Shown piece after piece: positions 19,281-28,902 of a DNA stretch of 64,000 nucleotides. Position numbers and translations under genes: made by a program. The stretch covers positions 62,790,642 to 62,854,641 of the forward strand of contig CM055099.1 of the NCBI GenBank assembly GCA_029204225.1. Direction: 5' to 3'. The notes beneath the pieces were generated by a model that was given only the letters and a program-made list of their open reading frames with translations, did not search any database and was not told where the DNA came from. The DNA is from Diphasiastrum complanatum (lineage: Eukaryota > Streptophyta > Lycopodiopsida > Lycopodiales > Lycopodiaceae). Numbering within the stretch: the stretch's first letter is position 1; the number at the start of each line of letters is the position of its first letter.

Positions 19281-20703
19281 TTAAGATAGGGGGTTACAGC
19301 CCCCAATCATTGTGTACATTTTTTCTGATATTTCAAGCTGAAAATACCCTTGTTGCATGATTGAAATTTCCACTGGAAATTTTTGTACATCCTGATCACT
19401 CGAAGCTCCTAAGATGATGGAACTGCCATCAGACTGTATGAAAGCAGGAAATTGCATCCTCAAATGCTGTTAATGGTCAAATATGGGCTTCTTACTAACC
19501 CGCTGAAACAAGTAGTTAGCCCCTCCCCTGTTTAGGCCCCAAGAGTAGGAGTTCAGAACTGCATAAGGTTAGTGTAAAGCCCCATGGTTCTCCTTCGAAA
19601 GACAAAAAGTACCAGCAGGCATAAGAATAGAGTTTGAGTTGTAAATGCTATCTATAGGTAGCTTCTGCTACCCAATATGAGTGTGACATCTTCATTGCGT
19701 ACAATCTTCGCACTTTAATACTCACCAAGTTATCCTCAATGTCAAATTGGACTTACCTTGCTTTTTGCCACCTACTTTCTCATCTTTGAACAAAACAAAT
19801 TCCTTTCGAGGCAAAATGATTAGAAACACCTTCGTAGTCCCCAATATTTGTCATCTCTGAGTCAGAATTCTTTCAACCCATCACCTAAATGCAATCTTCT
19901 TTCCCTTGACAAATCATGATTAAGCCAAATCTGTGCTACGCCTATGGTCAGACTCCACATATCACACCATAAAAACAGCAGCAGTACAGCTAATAAGAGG
20001 TAATATTATACATAAGAAATAGATAACCAAGAGAAATTCTCCTTTACATCTATATACACAATGTCAAATTCAAAAGTACTGTAATTTGCATAGAAGTTTG
20101 AAACCATAACCAAATAATGTGTACACAAGACTCTGGGCTCTGCAAATAATCACATAAAATGCCAAAACAGACTCTCAAAAGACAATTTTCTCACCATCTT
20201 GCCTCTTGGAAACTCTTCACGCCAATATTTTGATGCCAAAAAAGTTGTATTGTACATCAAGTCGTGTGACCGCCATTTTCTGTAAAATTACACTAATGAA
20301 GAGTAAGATGATAATATCTGAAAACCTATTTCATCTGCAAGATACCCAGCTTAAACGTCCAAGTATGAAAACCTTGAAAGATTGAGAAGCTTTCAAGAAC
20401 CAACAATTATCGTATTTCAGTGATATGAAAGCATTTGATATTAAAAAGGAGACCATTCAAGATCTAGCAGCAATGCATAAGCCTGTGACTCAATTATTAT
20501 GTTGGTACAGCCATGACTTACTCAAGGTCTTGCACAACAATCTCTGAACCATCCTCTTCATCAGCATTAATGTGGCCCCACACAGTGCTCCGAAAAGCCC
20601 GATATGTCCATTTGGTTATGTCCAACATCTCCCTTGCAGAAGACTCCTTTACTGCTTCACCCAGAAATTTCTTTTCAAAGACTTCCTGCTCATAAGAAGC
20701 CAT
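19281..20703 (-). CDS. Small spliced hypothetical gene
   Basis: Exon 1 (20522-20703) starts MASYEQEVFEKKFLGEAV and ends at a GTAAGT donor inside a Glu codon. Exon 2 (20195-20279) follows a CAG acceptor, restores that codon and reads KWRSHDLMYNTTFLASKYW to a GTGAG donor. A last exon (19281-19466) after an AACAG acceptor reads HLRMQFPAFIQSDGSSIIL and ends in a stop. A possible middle exon near 19755-19850 contains LPRKEFVLFKDEKVGGKKQ before a GTAAGT donor. Phases agree for exons 1-2. The protein is hydrophilic with no signal peptide or membrane segment. I do not recognise the family. A gypsy LTR lies 360 bp upstream. The coding look of exons 1 and 2 is good; the 3' part is uncertain. Confidence 0.5.
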
Positions 20704-21061
20704 GATTAAATAGCATGCCGCTCAAACTATAAGTACATATGTGAATAACAGCTTGTTTTGTGAATAGAGAACTAAATAGCCAGCGAATAAAAGCATGAAT
20801 GCTGGCTTACCGCTTCACTTGCTATTTACTCAGCTGAAAGTATTTTGCAAAATCTGTATGGGTATTAGAGAACTCATGGAGATACGTTAACATAGAGATT
20901 ACATAACAATATACCTTGAGTTATTCTAAATGGCTCTTGAATGCTTGTATATGCTACTTCGATTGTGGTTGCATTAATTCAATTAAGTTGTCTATCTCCA
21001 TTGAATCAATGCTGAATAATTTGAATCAAGAGCATATCCACCCCAATCTTCAACATTTAAA

Positions 21062-21543
21062 TTACACGCTAAGATTCTCTAGCTATGCTAGAAAGCAGGA
21101 CTTAGGCTTAGGCTAGAAAGCATGAAAGAGAGAATATTTAAAAAGAGGCTTAAGAAGAGCAATCATCATCAACCGAGTAAAAGACTACAATGATGCCCTA
21201 TATATACACCCTACCAATGAACCCCAAAGTAGGAATTTAAAAGTAGAGGGAGGCAAAAGATTTGGAGGGAAAATAGTGCACCCCCCAATAGGAGACCCCC
21301 ACTTCAAATCAATATGACCAAGTCCTAAAAATGTGACCAAATAGGGCCCCAAGGCCAATACATGAATAAAAATGGCGCATAGGTCTGCTTATGCATAATA
21401 AAGAACACGGCGAATGTAATGAGCCGAGTTCATAACTCTCTCCTGCAGAAAAACAAAGCCCTCCACAGAAGCATAATGACTATCTCAAAAACAATAATGT
21501 AAAGTATGCTAAATATTGAAAAAGTATGAACTAATGAAAATAT
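21062..21543 (-). mobile_element. G1 gypsy LTR plus 3' internal end, minus orientation
   Basis: From 21062 to about 21470 the sequence is the reverse complement of the plus-strand G1 LTR at 41065-41438. Shared blocks include AGCTATGCTAGAAAGCAGGA, GCAATCATCATCAA, TTTGGAGGGAAAATAGTG and CGAATGTAATGAGCCGAGT. The remainder to 21543 is internal sequence that stops where the copia LTR begins. Together with 31909-36240 it forms an older gypsy copy that the copia element interrupted. Confidence 0.8.
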
Positions 21544-21610
21544 TGTAGGAAAGCAAGAGTCAAGTCACCAAGATCTAGTTATCAATCAATCTCCACAAGA
21601 AACAAGAGAG
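21544..21610 (-). repeat. Copia 3' LTR, distal 67 bp (split off)
   Basis: TGTAGGAAAGCAAGAGTCAA and the next 47 bases match the start of the LTR copy at 31459. Homology stops at AACAAGAGAG (21610) and resumes at about 26094, showing that 21611-26093 is a later insertion. Confidence 0.9.
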
Positions 21611-21636
21611 TTCACTAATCATGATTAGTGTTAATG
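21611..21636. repeat. Left terminal inverted repeat of the H3-carrying element
   Basis: It pairs with 26004-26029 in inverted orientation. About 18 of 21 central bases agree when one gap is allowed. The left end is itself partly palindromic (CACTAATCATGATTAGTG). Confidence 0.6.
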
Positions 21637-21834
21637 ACGACACGTGTGCCAATAAAAGAATGGCAATTGAGCAGCAATGGCCCATATGACATGGCAAATT
21701 GTATGGTGTAGATTAAATTAAGTGTGGGACCACTAAGTACACCTCTAGCATTAACCCTACATTAACTCTACATTACTATTTTTGAACAATCGAGAGATCT
21801 TTTTGGAATGCTTGCTATAATTGGAATGGCACAC

Positions 21835-21843
21835 TATATAAGG
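21835..21843 (+). promoter_or_regulatory. TATA box of the H3-like gene
   Basis: CTATATAAG lies about 170 bp upstream of the ATG at 22008. A transcript starting some 30 bp downstream would have a 5' leader of about 140 bases. Spacing and sequence fit a plant core promoter. Confidence 0.5.
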
Positions 21844-22007
21844 GTGTGTGGGTCCCCATTTCGCCATTTCATCCTTAGAGTGAGAGAGTTTCCTTTATTT
21901 TTCATAGGTTGATATCATCCTTCTATGCTCACACAAGTGCAAATTAGTGTCATTATTGCAATTCCTATACATTAGTACTCTATTATATCCGCATGGCGAC
22001 CTAGTTT

Positions 22008-23369
22008 ATGGCACGTACGAAACAAACAGCCAGGAGGAATCCAAGGGAAACAGCGTTATTGCACCAAGCTGCTTTAGAAGCAATAGAAGCTCGGGAAAGG
22101 CGCTCGAGGACTAGGAGTAGGAGCAGAAGTAGCAGCATTGAACCTGTGGTGGTGGAAATGGACAGGAGTCAGGATGAGCAGGCAACAATAGATGATCCTG
22201 GGGAAGTTCCCATGGATTGTGAGCAGGTGCAGGGGCAGCAGCAGGTGGCAATGGAAGAGCTTGGGCAACAGCAAGCGGCAATGGATGAGCAGGGGCAGGA
22301 GCAGGGGCAGCAACAAACACCTCTGGATGAGCAGCATATGGCCAGAGCAGCAGAGGATGTCCTGCTGCATGATTTTGGTGTGAGGTCAGTGCTGGGAAGC
22401 CCCTCTCCAACACAGAGCCAGCGCGACGCCACTCAGGCTTTTCTAGACAGTGAGGTAGCTGCTTCCGGGCCGATTCCCAATGATTTCCTTGGGATCTTCG
22501 ACAATCACGGTCCTCAGGAACAGGTGCCTCTTGATGGCTTTGCAGTTGGTTCGTCAAGAGTCGGAGCAGCTTCAGGGGACTCCACTCCGACACAATCACT
22601 CGGACATGTGCAAGGGCCTGTAATGGGGCCCATGATGTCCTTGCTCGTCGGCTCGGACCAGACACCCCACGCAGAAGCCGTTGGGGAGGCTTCTCAGCAT
22701 GTCACACCCACATCACGGCCGAAAGCTAAAGCTGTTCATTGAAAGAGAGGTCGCTCGAAGCCTCGACGCCTTCCGCGGACCATTTCTCAAGCACAGCCGC
22801 AGCCGGAAGCTCCCCAGGTGCCTCGAGATCAATCAGCACCAGAGGTGCCGCAGGACCCCCCGCAGGACCCTCCCACGCAAGATGAGGCAGGACCTAGCCA
22901 GCCAGCAACACGGAAAAGGGCAGCCACACCACCAGCACCCTGCCAAGGCAAGGTCCTCAGAAGGATGCAGCCTCCGCAACCACGCCGCCGAAGGAAGAGC
23001 CGAATTCCGAACTGGTATAAGGAGATTCAAAAATACCAGAAATCCACGGAATTCCTCATACCGAGAGCTCCATTTGTCCGAACGATCAAGGAGATCATGG
23101 AAGAATTCTCCCTTGGGCTCAGAATTACGGGCGAGGCTGCTTCGGCTATCCAAGAGGCGGCAAAGATGTATCTAACAAATTTGTTTGAAGACTCATTTTT
23201 GTGTGTTGTCCATTGTAAGAGAGTTACTATACTTCCAAAGGACAAGTTGTTGGCAAAGAGGCTGAGACGTGAGAGGAATCAAAAACAATGTACTCCAAAT
23301 TTCGAGATAATAGTATTAGATCATTTTTGTCATCCAACTGTTGAATTATTGTGTGAATTCATTTTATGA
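22008..23369 (+). CDS. Long-tailed histone H3-like protein, interrupted by one in-frame TGA
   Basis: The frame begins MARTKQTARRNPRET. The mature ARTKQTAR is identical to residues 1-8 of canonical H3, with K9 replaced by R and S10 by N. A Gln/Glu/Pro-rich, low-complexity tail follows. TGA at 22740-22742 interrupts it after 244 residues, but the same frame continues open to 23369 (453 codons in all). The C-terminal part, about residues 336-420 if read through, is an H3 fold: YKEIQKYQKSTEFLI (alpha-N), FEDSFLCVVHCKRVT (alpha-2 end and loop 2), then LPKDKLLAKRLRRE (alpha-3). Loop 1 has canonical H3 length, unlike plant CENH3. Residues matching H3 K56, R69, R83, H113, R116, T118, K122 and D123 are kept; R63 is P. 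The C-terminus has about 20 extra residues. It is intronless and lies in a TIR element. It could be a functional variant or a recently broken copy. Confidence 0.8.
22740..22742 (+). other. In-frame TGA dividing tail and histone fold
   Basis: CAT-TGA-AAG separates the upstream open frame from a 208-codon continuation in the same phase. No GT-AG intron of usable size spans it. It is therefore a point nonsense change, a sequencing error or a readthrough site. Confidence 0.85.
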
Positions 23370-23437
23370 TGAAATACAGTTTTCTGTGAATGTTTTTGGT
23401 TCACTAAATTTTCTATCAGAGTGTATATCAAATGCTG

Positions 23438-23690
23438 ATTTTCACGCAAGGGCGCGGACAGAGGCCGTTTGACTGGGTCAAACGGCCCTCCTCCGCGCCC
23501 TTGCGTGAAAATCACGCAAGGGCGCGGACAGAGGGAGTTTGACTGGGTCAACCGGCCCCCCTCCGCGCCCTTGCACACAAGGGCGCGGACAGAGGGCGTT
23601 TGAACAGGTCAAACGGCCCCCCTCCGCGCCCTTGCGTGCAAATCACGCCAGGGTGCGGAGGGGGGCCATTTGAAGTTCAAAATGGCACTT
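23438..23690. repeat. Tandem GC-rich hairpin array
   Basis: Three consecutive palindromic units (about 23438-23513, 23514-23574, 23578-23636) plus a partial fourth (23644-23686) each have arms of the type CAAGGGCGCGGACAGAGG and the reverse complement. Loops are short, such as CTGGG or ACAGG. The arms pair over about 25 bp. The array starts about 70 bp after the H3-like stop codon and lies between the two convergent genes, so both transcripts could run into it. In an otherwise AT-rich element the GC content is striking. Confidence 0.9.
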
Positions 23691-23829
23691 TAATGCCCTT
23701 AAATTTAGATGATTGGTAAAAATTTTCATAACCTACCATAATGAATGAAATTTTCGAACGCATGCAGTTTGAACTGAAATATTTTTGAAAAAAGATCACA
23801 TTTTCCTTTAAAATTCTTTTCCATTAGCC

Positions 23830-25723
23830 AGTGCTTCCAGTAGTGACTCTGATCTATTTTCTAGTCCTACTGTTGGCTTCATTAACTCCGATGCTAACTT
23901 AGCAGCATCAGCATGCTCCTCATATGGTCCAACCGCTGAGGCCAGAAGTAATCTGGACTCAAACCCCGGGCAGAAGTCTTGCAAGATAGCGCTCCTTCAT
24001 ACACAGTAGGCCTTTGGTGCAGTCTGTGGAAGTGGAGCATCTGCAAGATGCTTTGATAATGCTTTGCACTTGACCAGCTCAGTGGGCCCATCAGGACTAT
24101 ACTCATTGCTGAAACAGAAGATATAGTTGTCAGGGAATTGTCCAATGTAGTATGCCAGGGATGCATCTGACCTTCGCTCTGTTCGGTCCTCACGAGAACC
24201 TCCGCTCCTCATTGCAAAACTGTCAATCTATAAAACCACTGAAATATCTCTACCAAGGCATTGCTAAGACCTTTACCTCCACCATGTCTTGAATTTTTGA
24301 AATACGCAGCCTTGGCCCTGTAATGACTCTTCTCCATCCCTTGGGTATTCCAAATAGCCAATGATCCATATGTCTTAGAAAATCAAGGTCCATGAGCGTA
24401 CAAAATGTGCTGTTTGCAAAAGAATCTAATTAGTACATTTCACTTGGATAGAACTTACAAAGAAAAAATAAAGACAAAACACTGACCATATAATGAGTGA
24501 TGTGTGTTTCTCCCCATGCATCAATCATCAATCGAGTAAATGCTTGTACTTCCGTCTGATATCTATCGTAATCTTCCTCCCTCAAGTCTTTTTTTATTGA
24601 TAGTCAGTGACAAAGCATCAAATGCTTGCCACACCTTTGCACGTGTGGCAGCCATACAGGGATCCGAGCCAATATTTGTTGTGCATTCACACACTCTCTT
24701 CCAATACTCCCATATTATAATGAAAACGAACAATAGATCCCTTTTGCTTGCTGGATATTTTAAAAGTATCCTGAATATGGAAGAATCCACCTAATTCATT
24801 TTCTATAAATGAATTGCATTCTTGCTTTGTAGTTTGAAGCAATTTGTAAGCAGGTAATATTTGATGTCGTTTCAATCCGTTTTGGTCAGATTTTTTCATA
24901 AATTTTTTCAATGCTCTATATCCCTTTCGACTCACACCTCTTTGATCATATGCATAAACTATTTCGGTTGAAACCTAGTAGCAAGTCTTCTTGCAATATT
25001 TAAACGAAATGAATCACTCGTTTCATTTTCCACAATCTGCATCAAATATTTACCCTTCATGAATTGCTTCATATGTTTGGTGCTTTGGAAATGATCTCCG
25101 ACCATGTTATTCAAAAATTCTTTCGTCAATCTCTTGCATCTTTTACTAGCACTACCACCTGGTGTCAGAACATCTAGTTTGCGCCTTTTAGTATTGTCTT
25201 TTGATTGGTCATCCGTTGAGACTCGACACTTTCGCTGAAATCCATATAATATCTTTTGAAGACTAATGTTTAAAGATTGCAATTCTTCAAACTTTGTCAC
25301 AGATGTGGTGAGCTCTAATTTTGAATTTGTTATCTCTTTAGCCAATGTCTGATTTGTTTGTTGCAATGATTTTAATTGCTCATTCATGTATGTAATATGA
25401 ATGTTTGCACTATTCTCTAGCATTTCAGCTTGGATTCTTTGAGAATCCATAACTTGACAGCAGCCAAGAAGTCCGTTGGCACCATCACCAACGAACCTTA
25501 ACAAACTATGTACATCACAAAATTGAGGAGAAATATTGGTCGATGGATTAGGTGGATAAAAATCACCTTTTACCCATAGATCGATATTTTTCATTCCTTT
25601 TAACCTCCAACAATGCATTTCGTATGAGTTCAGATTAACACCCCATGCAGCTTTGATTGTGAAATACTCCTTCTCTAAGTTCACATGCAAGTGACATTTT
25701 GTTCCCATCTTGAAAAAGTCCAA
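23830..25723 (-). pseudogene. Unrecognised transposase-like gene of the TIR element, disrupted
   Basis: The longest frame (24959-25723) starts MDFFKMGTKCHLHVNLEKEY. It has a predicted coiled coil around NEQLKSLQQTNQTLAKEITN and a basic stretch (TKRRKLD, SKRCKRLTKEF). It continues after a one-base frame change at about 24961 into IVYAYDQRGVSRKGYRALKK (24687-24955). Another change leads to CTTNIGSDPCMAATRAKVWQ, then MIDAWGETHITHYM up to about 24487. After a possible intron comes a block at 24270-24409 with YGSLAIWNTQGMEKSHYRAK, containing one TGA. The last block (23850-24210) includes ASLAYYIGQFPDNYIF. The ITHYM and YGSLAxWNxQGMEKSHY pattern recalls C-terminal parts of some cut-and-paste transposases, but I cannot name the family. 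Convergent with the H3-like gene. Confidence 0.5.
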
Positions 25724-26003
25724 GGTCCAAGAAGATCTTCAAAAACGAATTTGGCTTAATGTTAGTTTGAAGTATGCATTTGAAATGAGCTAGACATGGA
25801 GTATTGTGTCATGCCTAGGTCCTATGTGTTGTACTTTTGGGATGACACTCAATGATAGGTTTTGTCCTACTCTAAGGTTACCCTAGTATAGTCTATGTAA
25901 CAAACCTACTAAAGTCTATGAAAATAGATCTTAGAGATAGCTCTTAACTCATGCTCACTCTATGTGGTAACCCATGGTAAAGGTGCCACGTAAAATGGAT
26001 TAG

Positions 26004-26029
26004 CATTACACTAATTATGATTAAGAAAC
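26004..26029. repeat. Right terminal inverted repeat of the H3-carrying element
   Basis: CATTACACTAATTATGATTA is the inverse of the left TIR with a few mismatches. About 64 bp of additional sequence follow before copia LTR homology resumes. Confidence 0.55.
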
Positions 26030-26093
26030 TTGTTTAGGCAAGGAAGAGGCCCTTTTTGAGTTCAAAAACTTTTTGAGTTCAAAAAGGGCCCTA

Positions 26094-26480
26094 ATGAGAG
26101 GCTGGGCGCCCAACTCTAGGAGAGGGCGAGAGAGAAAACAACAACAAGAGCAATGGAGAGCAATGCTTAGCCAAACTGTTCAAAATGGAATACACAATGA
26201 GCATCTAAGTACTCTACCTGGATGTGGCCAAATGCCACCAAACCCTAAGGTTAACCACTTACTAAATGTAGGGCACCCCCAAAAGACAAGATAGGGCCCC
26301 TAAACAAAATTAGACCTCTAAGGACCCACGAGTCAGTACATGACCAAAATTGGGTCCAGCTGAATTTAAGACAAACTTAAGATGGCCTAAATAACTAAAT
26401 ACCCTTGGTTACACAAATCTCGCCCTTTTGGGTCAAAGTAACCTATGGATTAACTTTAGCATAGTTATTTATTTCTAACA
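26094..26480 (-). repeat. Copia 3' LTR, proximal part
   Basis: GAGGCTGGGCGCCCAACTCT through TTATTTCTAACA matches 31528-31908 with about a dozen differences. It ends at 26480. On the minus strand a purine-rich AAGGAGGG directly precedes it, as expected for the polypurine tract. Confidence 0.9.
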
Positions 26481-26517
26481 CCCTCCTTAAATGACAATGC
26501 AAAAATTGAAATCTTCA

Positions 26518-27084
26518 CTATGTAACAAAACCAACACGTGGTATCAAATTTAAAGCTTTGCATAAAGCTTCAAATCTGACTCTAGGCAATGCCTTAGTGA
26601 AGAGGTCTTCAAGTAAACTGTCGCCATCATGAAGTCTCTCCCGAACAAAGTGATAATGGATCTCGATGTGCTTCGTCCTCACATGAAAAACAGGATTCCG
26701 TGCAATGGCAATAGCACTTTGACTATCACTCAAGATAAGAGTGGCTGAGGGCTCACCAAACTTCATGTCAACAAGTAGTCTTCTCAGCCATAAACACTCT
26801 GTTGTGGCTGAAAATATCGCTCTATATTCTGCCTCACTAGAAGAAGTAGCAACAGTGGGCTGCTTTTTTCTTGACCACGAAATTGCAGAATTTCCATAGA
26901 AAAAGCAATGTCCACTTGTAGAGCGTCTAGTGTCTTGATTTCCACCCCAATCCGATTCACTAGAACCAACTAAACATGCATCATCACAAGCAGGAAAAAC
27001 CAGTCCATGACTTCTTATTCCTTGAAAGATCCTCTTCAACGCTTTCCAATGTGATGTCATCGGGGCATGCATGAATTGACTCAT
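26518..27084 (-). pseudogene. Copia RNase H domain
   Basis: The frame contains SDWGGNQDTRRSTSGHCFF, KKQPTVATSSSEAEYRA, ILSDSQSAIAIARNP and RTKHIEIHYHFVRERL. These are the conserved copia RNase H blocks, with the acidic residues D (SDW), E (EAEY) and D (SDSQS). The stretch is open over its length but is cut off from RT by frameshifts. Confidence 0.9.
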
Positions 27085-27189
27085 GAGTGAGACACTATAA
27101 GAAATGTCCGTCTTGAATTACATAGGTGAATGAGACAACCAATAGCTTGACAATATAAAGTAGTATCAAATGGTTCACCATCACCTTGA

Positions 27190-28010
27190 CTACTTAATTT
27201 CAATAGGTGTAGCAACCAGCTTGCAATCTTCCATCTTGAACCGCTTCAAAATCTGCCCAATGTAGCGTTCTTGAGAGATGAAAATTCCAGCCCCTTCTTG
27301 TACAAATTCAAGAACAAGATAAAAGTGCAATAGGCCTAAATTTGAGGTTTCAAAAACCATACCAAGATCAAGTATTACGGCATCAATCTGCTGCTCATTA
27401 CTTCCCGTAATAATAATATCATCAACATAAAGCAAAATAATAATGATATAATCTGAAGTATCCTTGACATAAAGAGTAGATTCGCGAGGACTATTAGTAA
27501 ACCCACGATCACAAAAGTAGGCATGTATCTTTTGATATCACATCCTCGGAGCTTGCTTCAGTCCATAAAGTGCCTTCTTGAGAAGACAAACTTTATCTTC
27601 TTGGCCTTCAACCAAAAAACCAGCAGGTTGTTGAAGGTACACTTCCTCATTGAGATCACCATTGAGGAATGCTATCTTTATGTCAAGTTGCCGCAAACGC
27701 CAACCAAAGTGGACAGCCAAAGAGGTTACTACCCTCACAGTAGTCATCCGAGCAGTAGGAGAAAAAGTCTCCTCATAATCAATCCCCTTTTGTTGAGAAT
27801 AGCCTTTGGCAACGAGCCTTGCCTTGTCCCTTTCAATGGTACCATCTACCTTATACTTGATTTTGTATACCCATTTAGAACCAATTGCCTTCTTCCCATG
27901 AGGAAGATCAACAAGAACCCAAATCGGGTTCTTCATAAGTGAGTCATACTCATCTTGCATCGCATCCTCCCAACATTTTACTCCCTTGGCCTGCTTATAA
28001 AAATCAGGTT
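27190..28010 (-). pseudogene. Copia reverse transcriptase, frameshifted
   Basis: The upstream part reads KKAIGSKWVYKIKYKVDG, KARLVAKGYSQQKGIDYEE and LDIKIAFLNGDLNEEVYL up to LYGLKQAPRM at about 27541. A stop and frame change follow. The second part (27190-27435) starts MLYVDDIIITGSNEQQI, which contains the catalytic YVDD. The two halves lie in different frames, so no functional RT can be made. Confidence 0.9.
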
Positions 28011-28881
28011 CTTTCGCAATATCTCCATGAGATGTAAGAGCAAAATCTGAAAAATCAGCATAGTCCACTGATTTTGTAGAGGCACGTGTCTTTCCATCAT
28101 AAAATGAACTTACTTTGTTGTCCCGCAAAGTCGACAACAGCCACCGTGGCACTGTTTTGGGCTGTCCAACAGCCATGTCTCTTCTTACAATTTGCCGTCC
28201 AAGATCCTCCGACACCGCACTTGGCTGTCCAAGATCTTCCAAAACTAATCCTTGCTGTCCAACAGTTCCTGCAGGCTGATTATGAGCAACAATGGGCGGT
28301 TCTTGATGAACATTAGGCTCTAAACTTGATGAGGTGTTGGGCAGGTTGAAACTGGTTGATTGTTGCCCCTTATCTCTAGCAATAGAAGATGGTACCAAAT
28401 CTGGAAAAACTTCAACATTCACACTATGTGGGCTGTCCCCCTTCAAGATATGAGTTGGGGCCACATCCAATGAATTCTTTTCATCAAAATGCACATCACG
28501 ACTAACAATAATCTTGTTAGTGCTCAAATTGAACAGCCTATAGCCTTTGCTTTCACTACTATAGCCAACAAAAATGTGTTTAACTCCTTTATCCTCAAGT
28601 TTTTTACGAAGTTTATTTGGAACAAAAGCATAAGCCGTACAACCAAAAATGCGAAAGTGAGAGATTGTAGGCTTCTTTCCATACCAAACTTCATAAGGAG
28701 TTAATACTTTCAATGCTTTATTAGGACAACAATTGCTTATGTATGCTGCCGTTATAACCGCTTCAGCCCAAAACTTGTGAGGCAGCCCCTTTGCTTTGAG
28801 CATGCAATGGGCCATCTCCATAAGTGTGCGATTCTTTCGCTCGGCAACACCATTTTGTTGAGGCGTATAGGGAGTTGTCAT
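28000..28881 (-). pseudogene. Copia integrase C-terminal half and linker
   Basis: The frame opens with TTPYTPQQNGVAERKNRTL, which carries the third catalytic acidic residue (E in AERKN). It continues with the GKKPTISHFRIFGCTAYAFV region and a long Ser/Gln-rich linker to RT. It is in frame with the N-terminal half (28903-29376) across one TGA, but a piece of core is missing there. Confidence 0.85.
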
Positions 28882-28902
28882 TTGATGTAGAATTCCCTTT
28901 TC

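Larger units (their letters stand above)
21611..26093. mobile_element. TIR-bounded element carrying a histone H3-like gene, inserted in the copia LTR
   Basis: This 4.48-kb block separates two parts of one copia LTR, so it arrived after the copia element. Near its left end TTCACTAATCATGATTAGTG (21611) continues to TTAATG. The reverse complement of 26004-26029 reads GTTTCTTAATCATAATTAGT followed by GTAATG, giving about 20 bp of imperfect terminal inverted repeat. Subterminal ACGTG-TGCC-like blocks also match. About 64 bp lie between the right TIR and the resumed LTR, including a palindrome (26048-26090). The true right end and the target duplication are therefore uncertain. Contents are two convergent genes (H3-like, plus; unknown, minus) with a hairpin array between them. 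The superfamily is not determined. Confidence 0.7.

Noticed and set aside
21600-21640. CACTA (En/Spm) terminus because of CACTA at 21613
   Set aside because: The right end does not show the matching TAGTG terminus and the coding content lacks any En/Spm transposase feature that I can recognise.
22111-22665. 184-codon minus-strand frame opposite the H3-like gene
   Set aside because: It is the antisense shadow of a Gln/Pro-rich coding region. The plus strand shows the H3 start and fold.
22008-23369. Calling the H3-like protein a centromeric CENH3
   Set aside because: Loop 1 has no insertion relative to H3, alpha-N keeps YQKSTE, and K9-region identity to H3 is higher than in known plant CENH3. 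It fits a divergent H3 better, although function is unknown.
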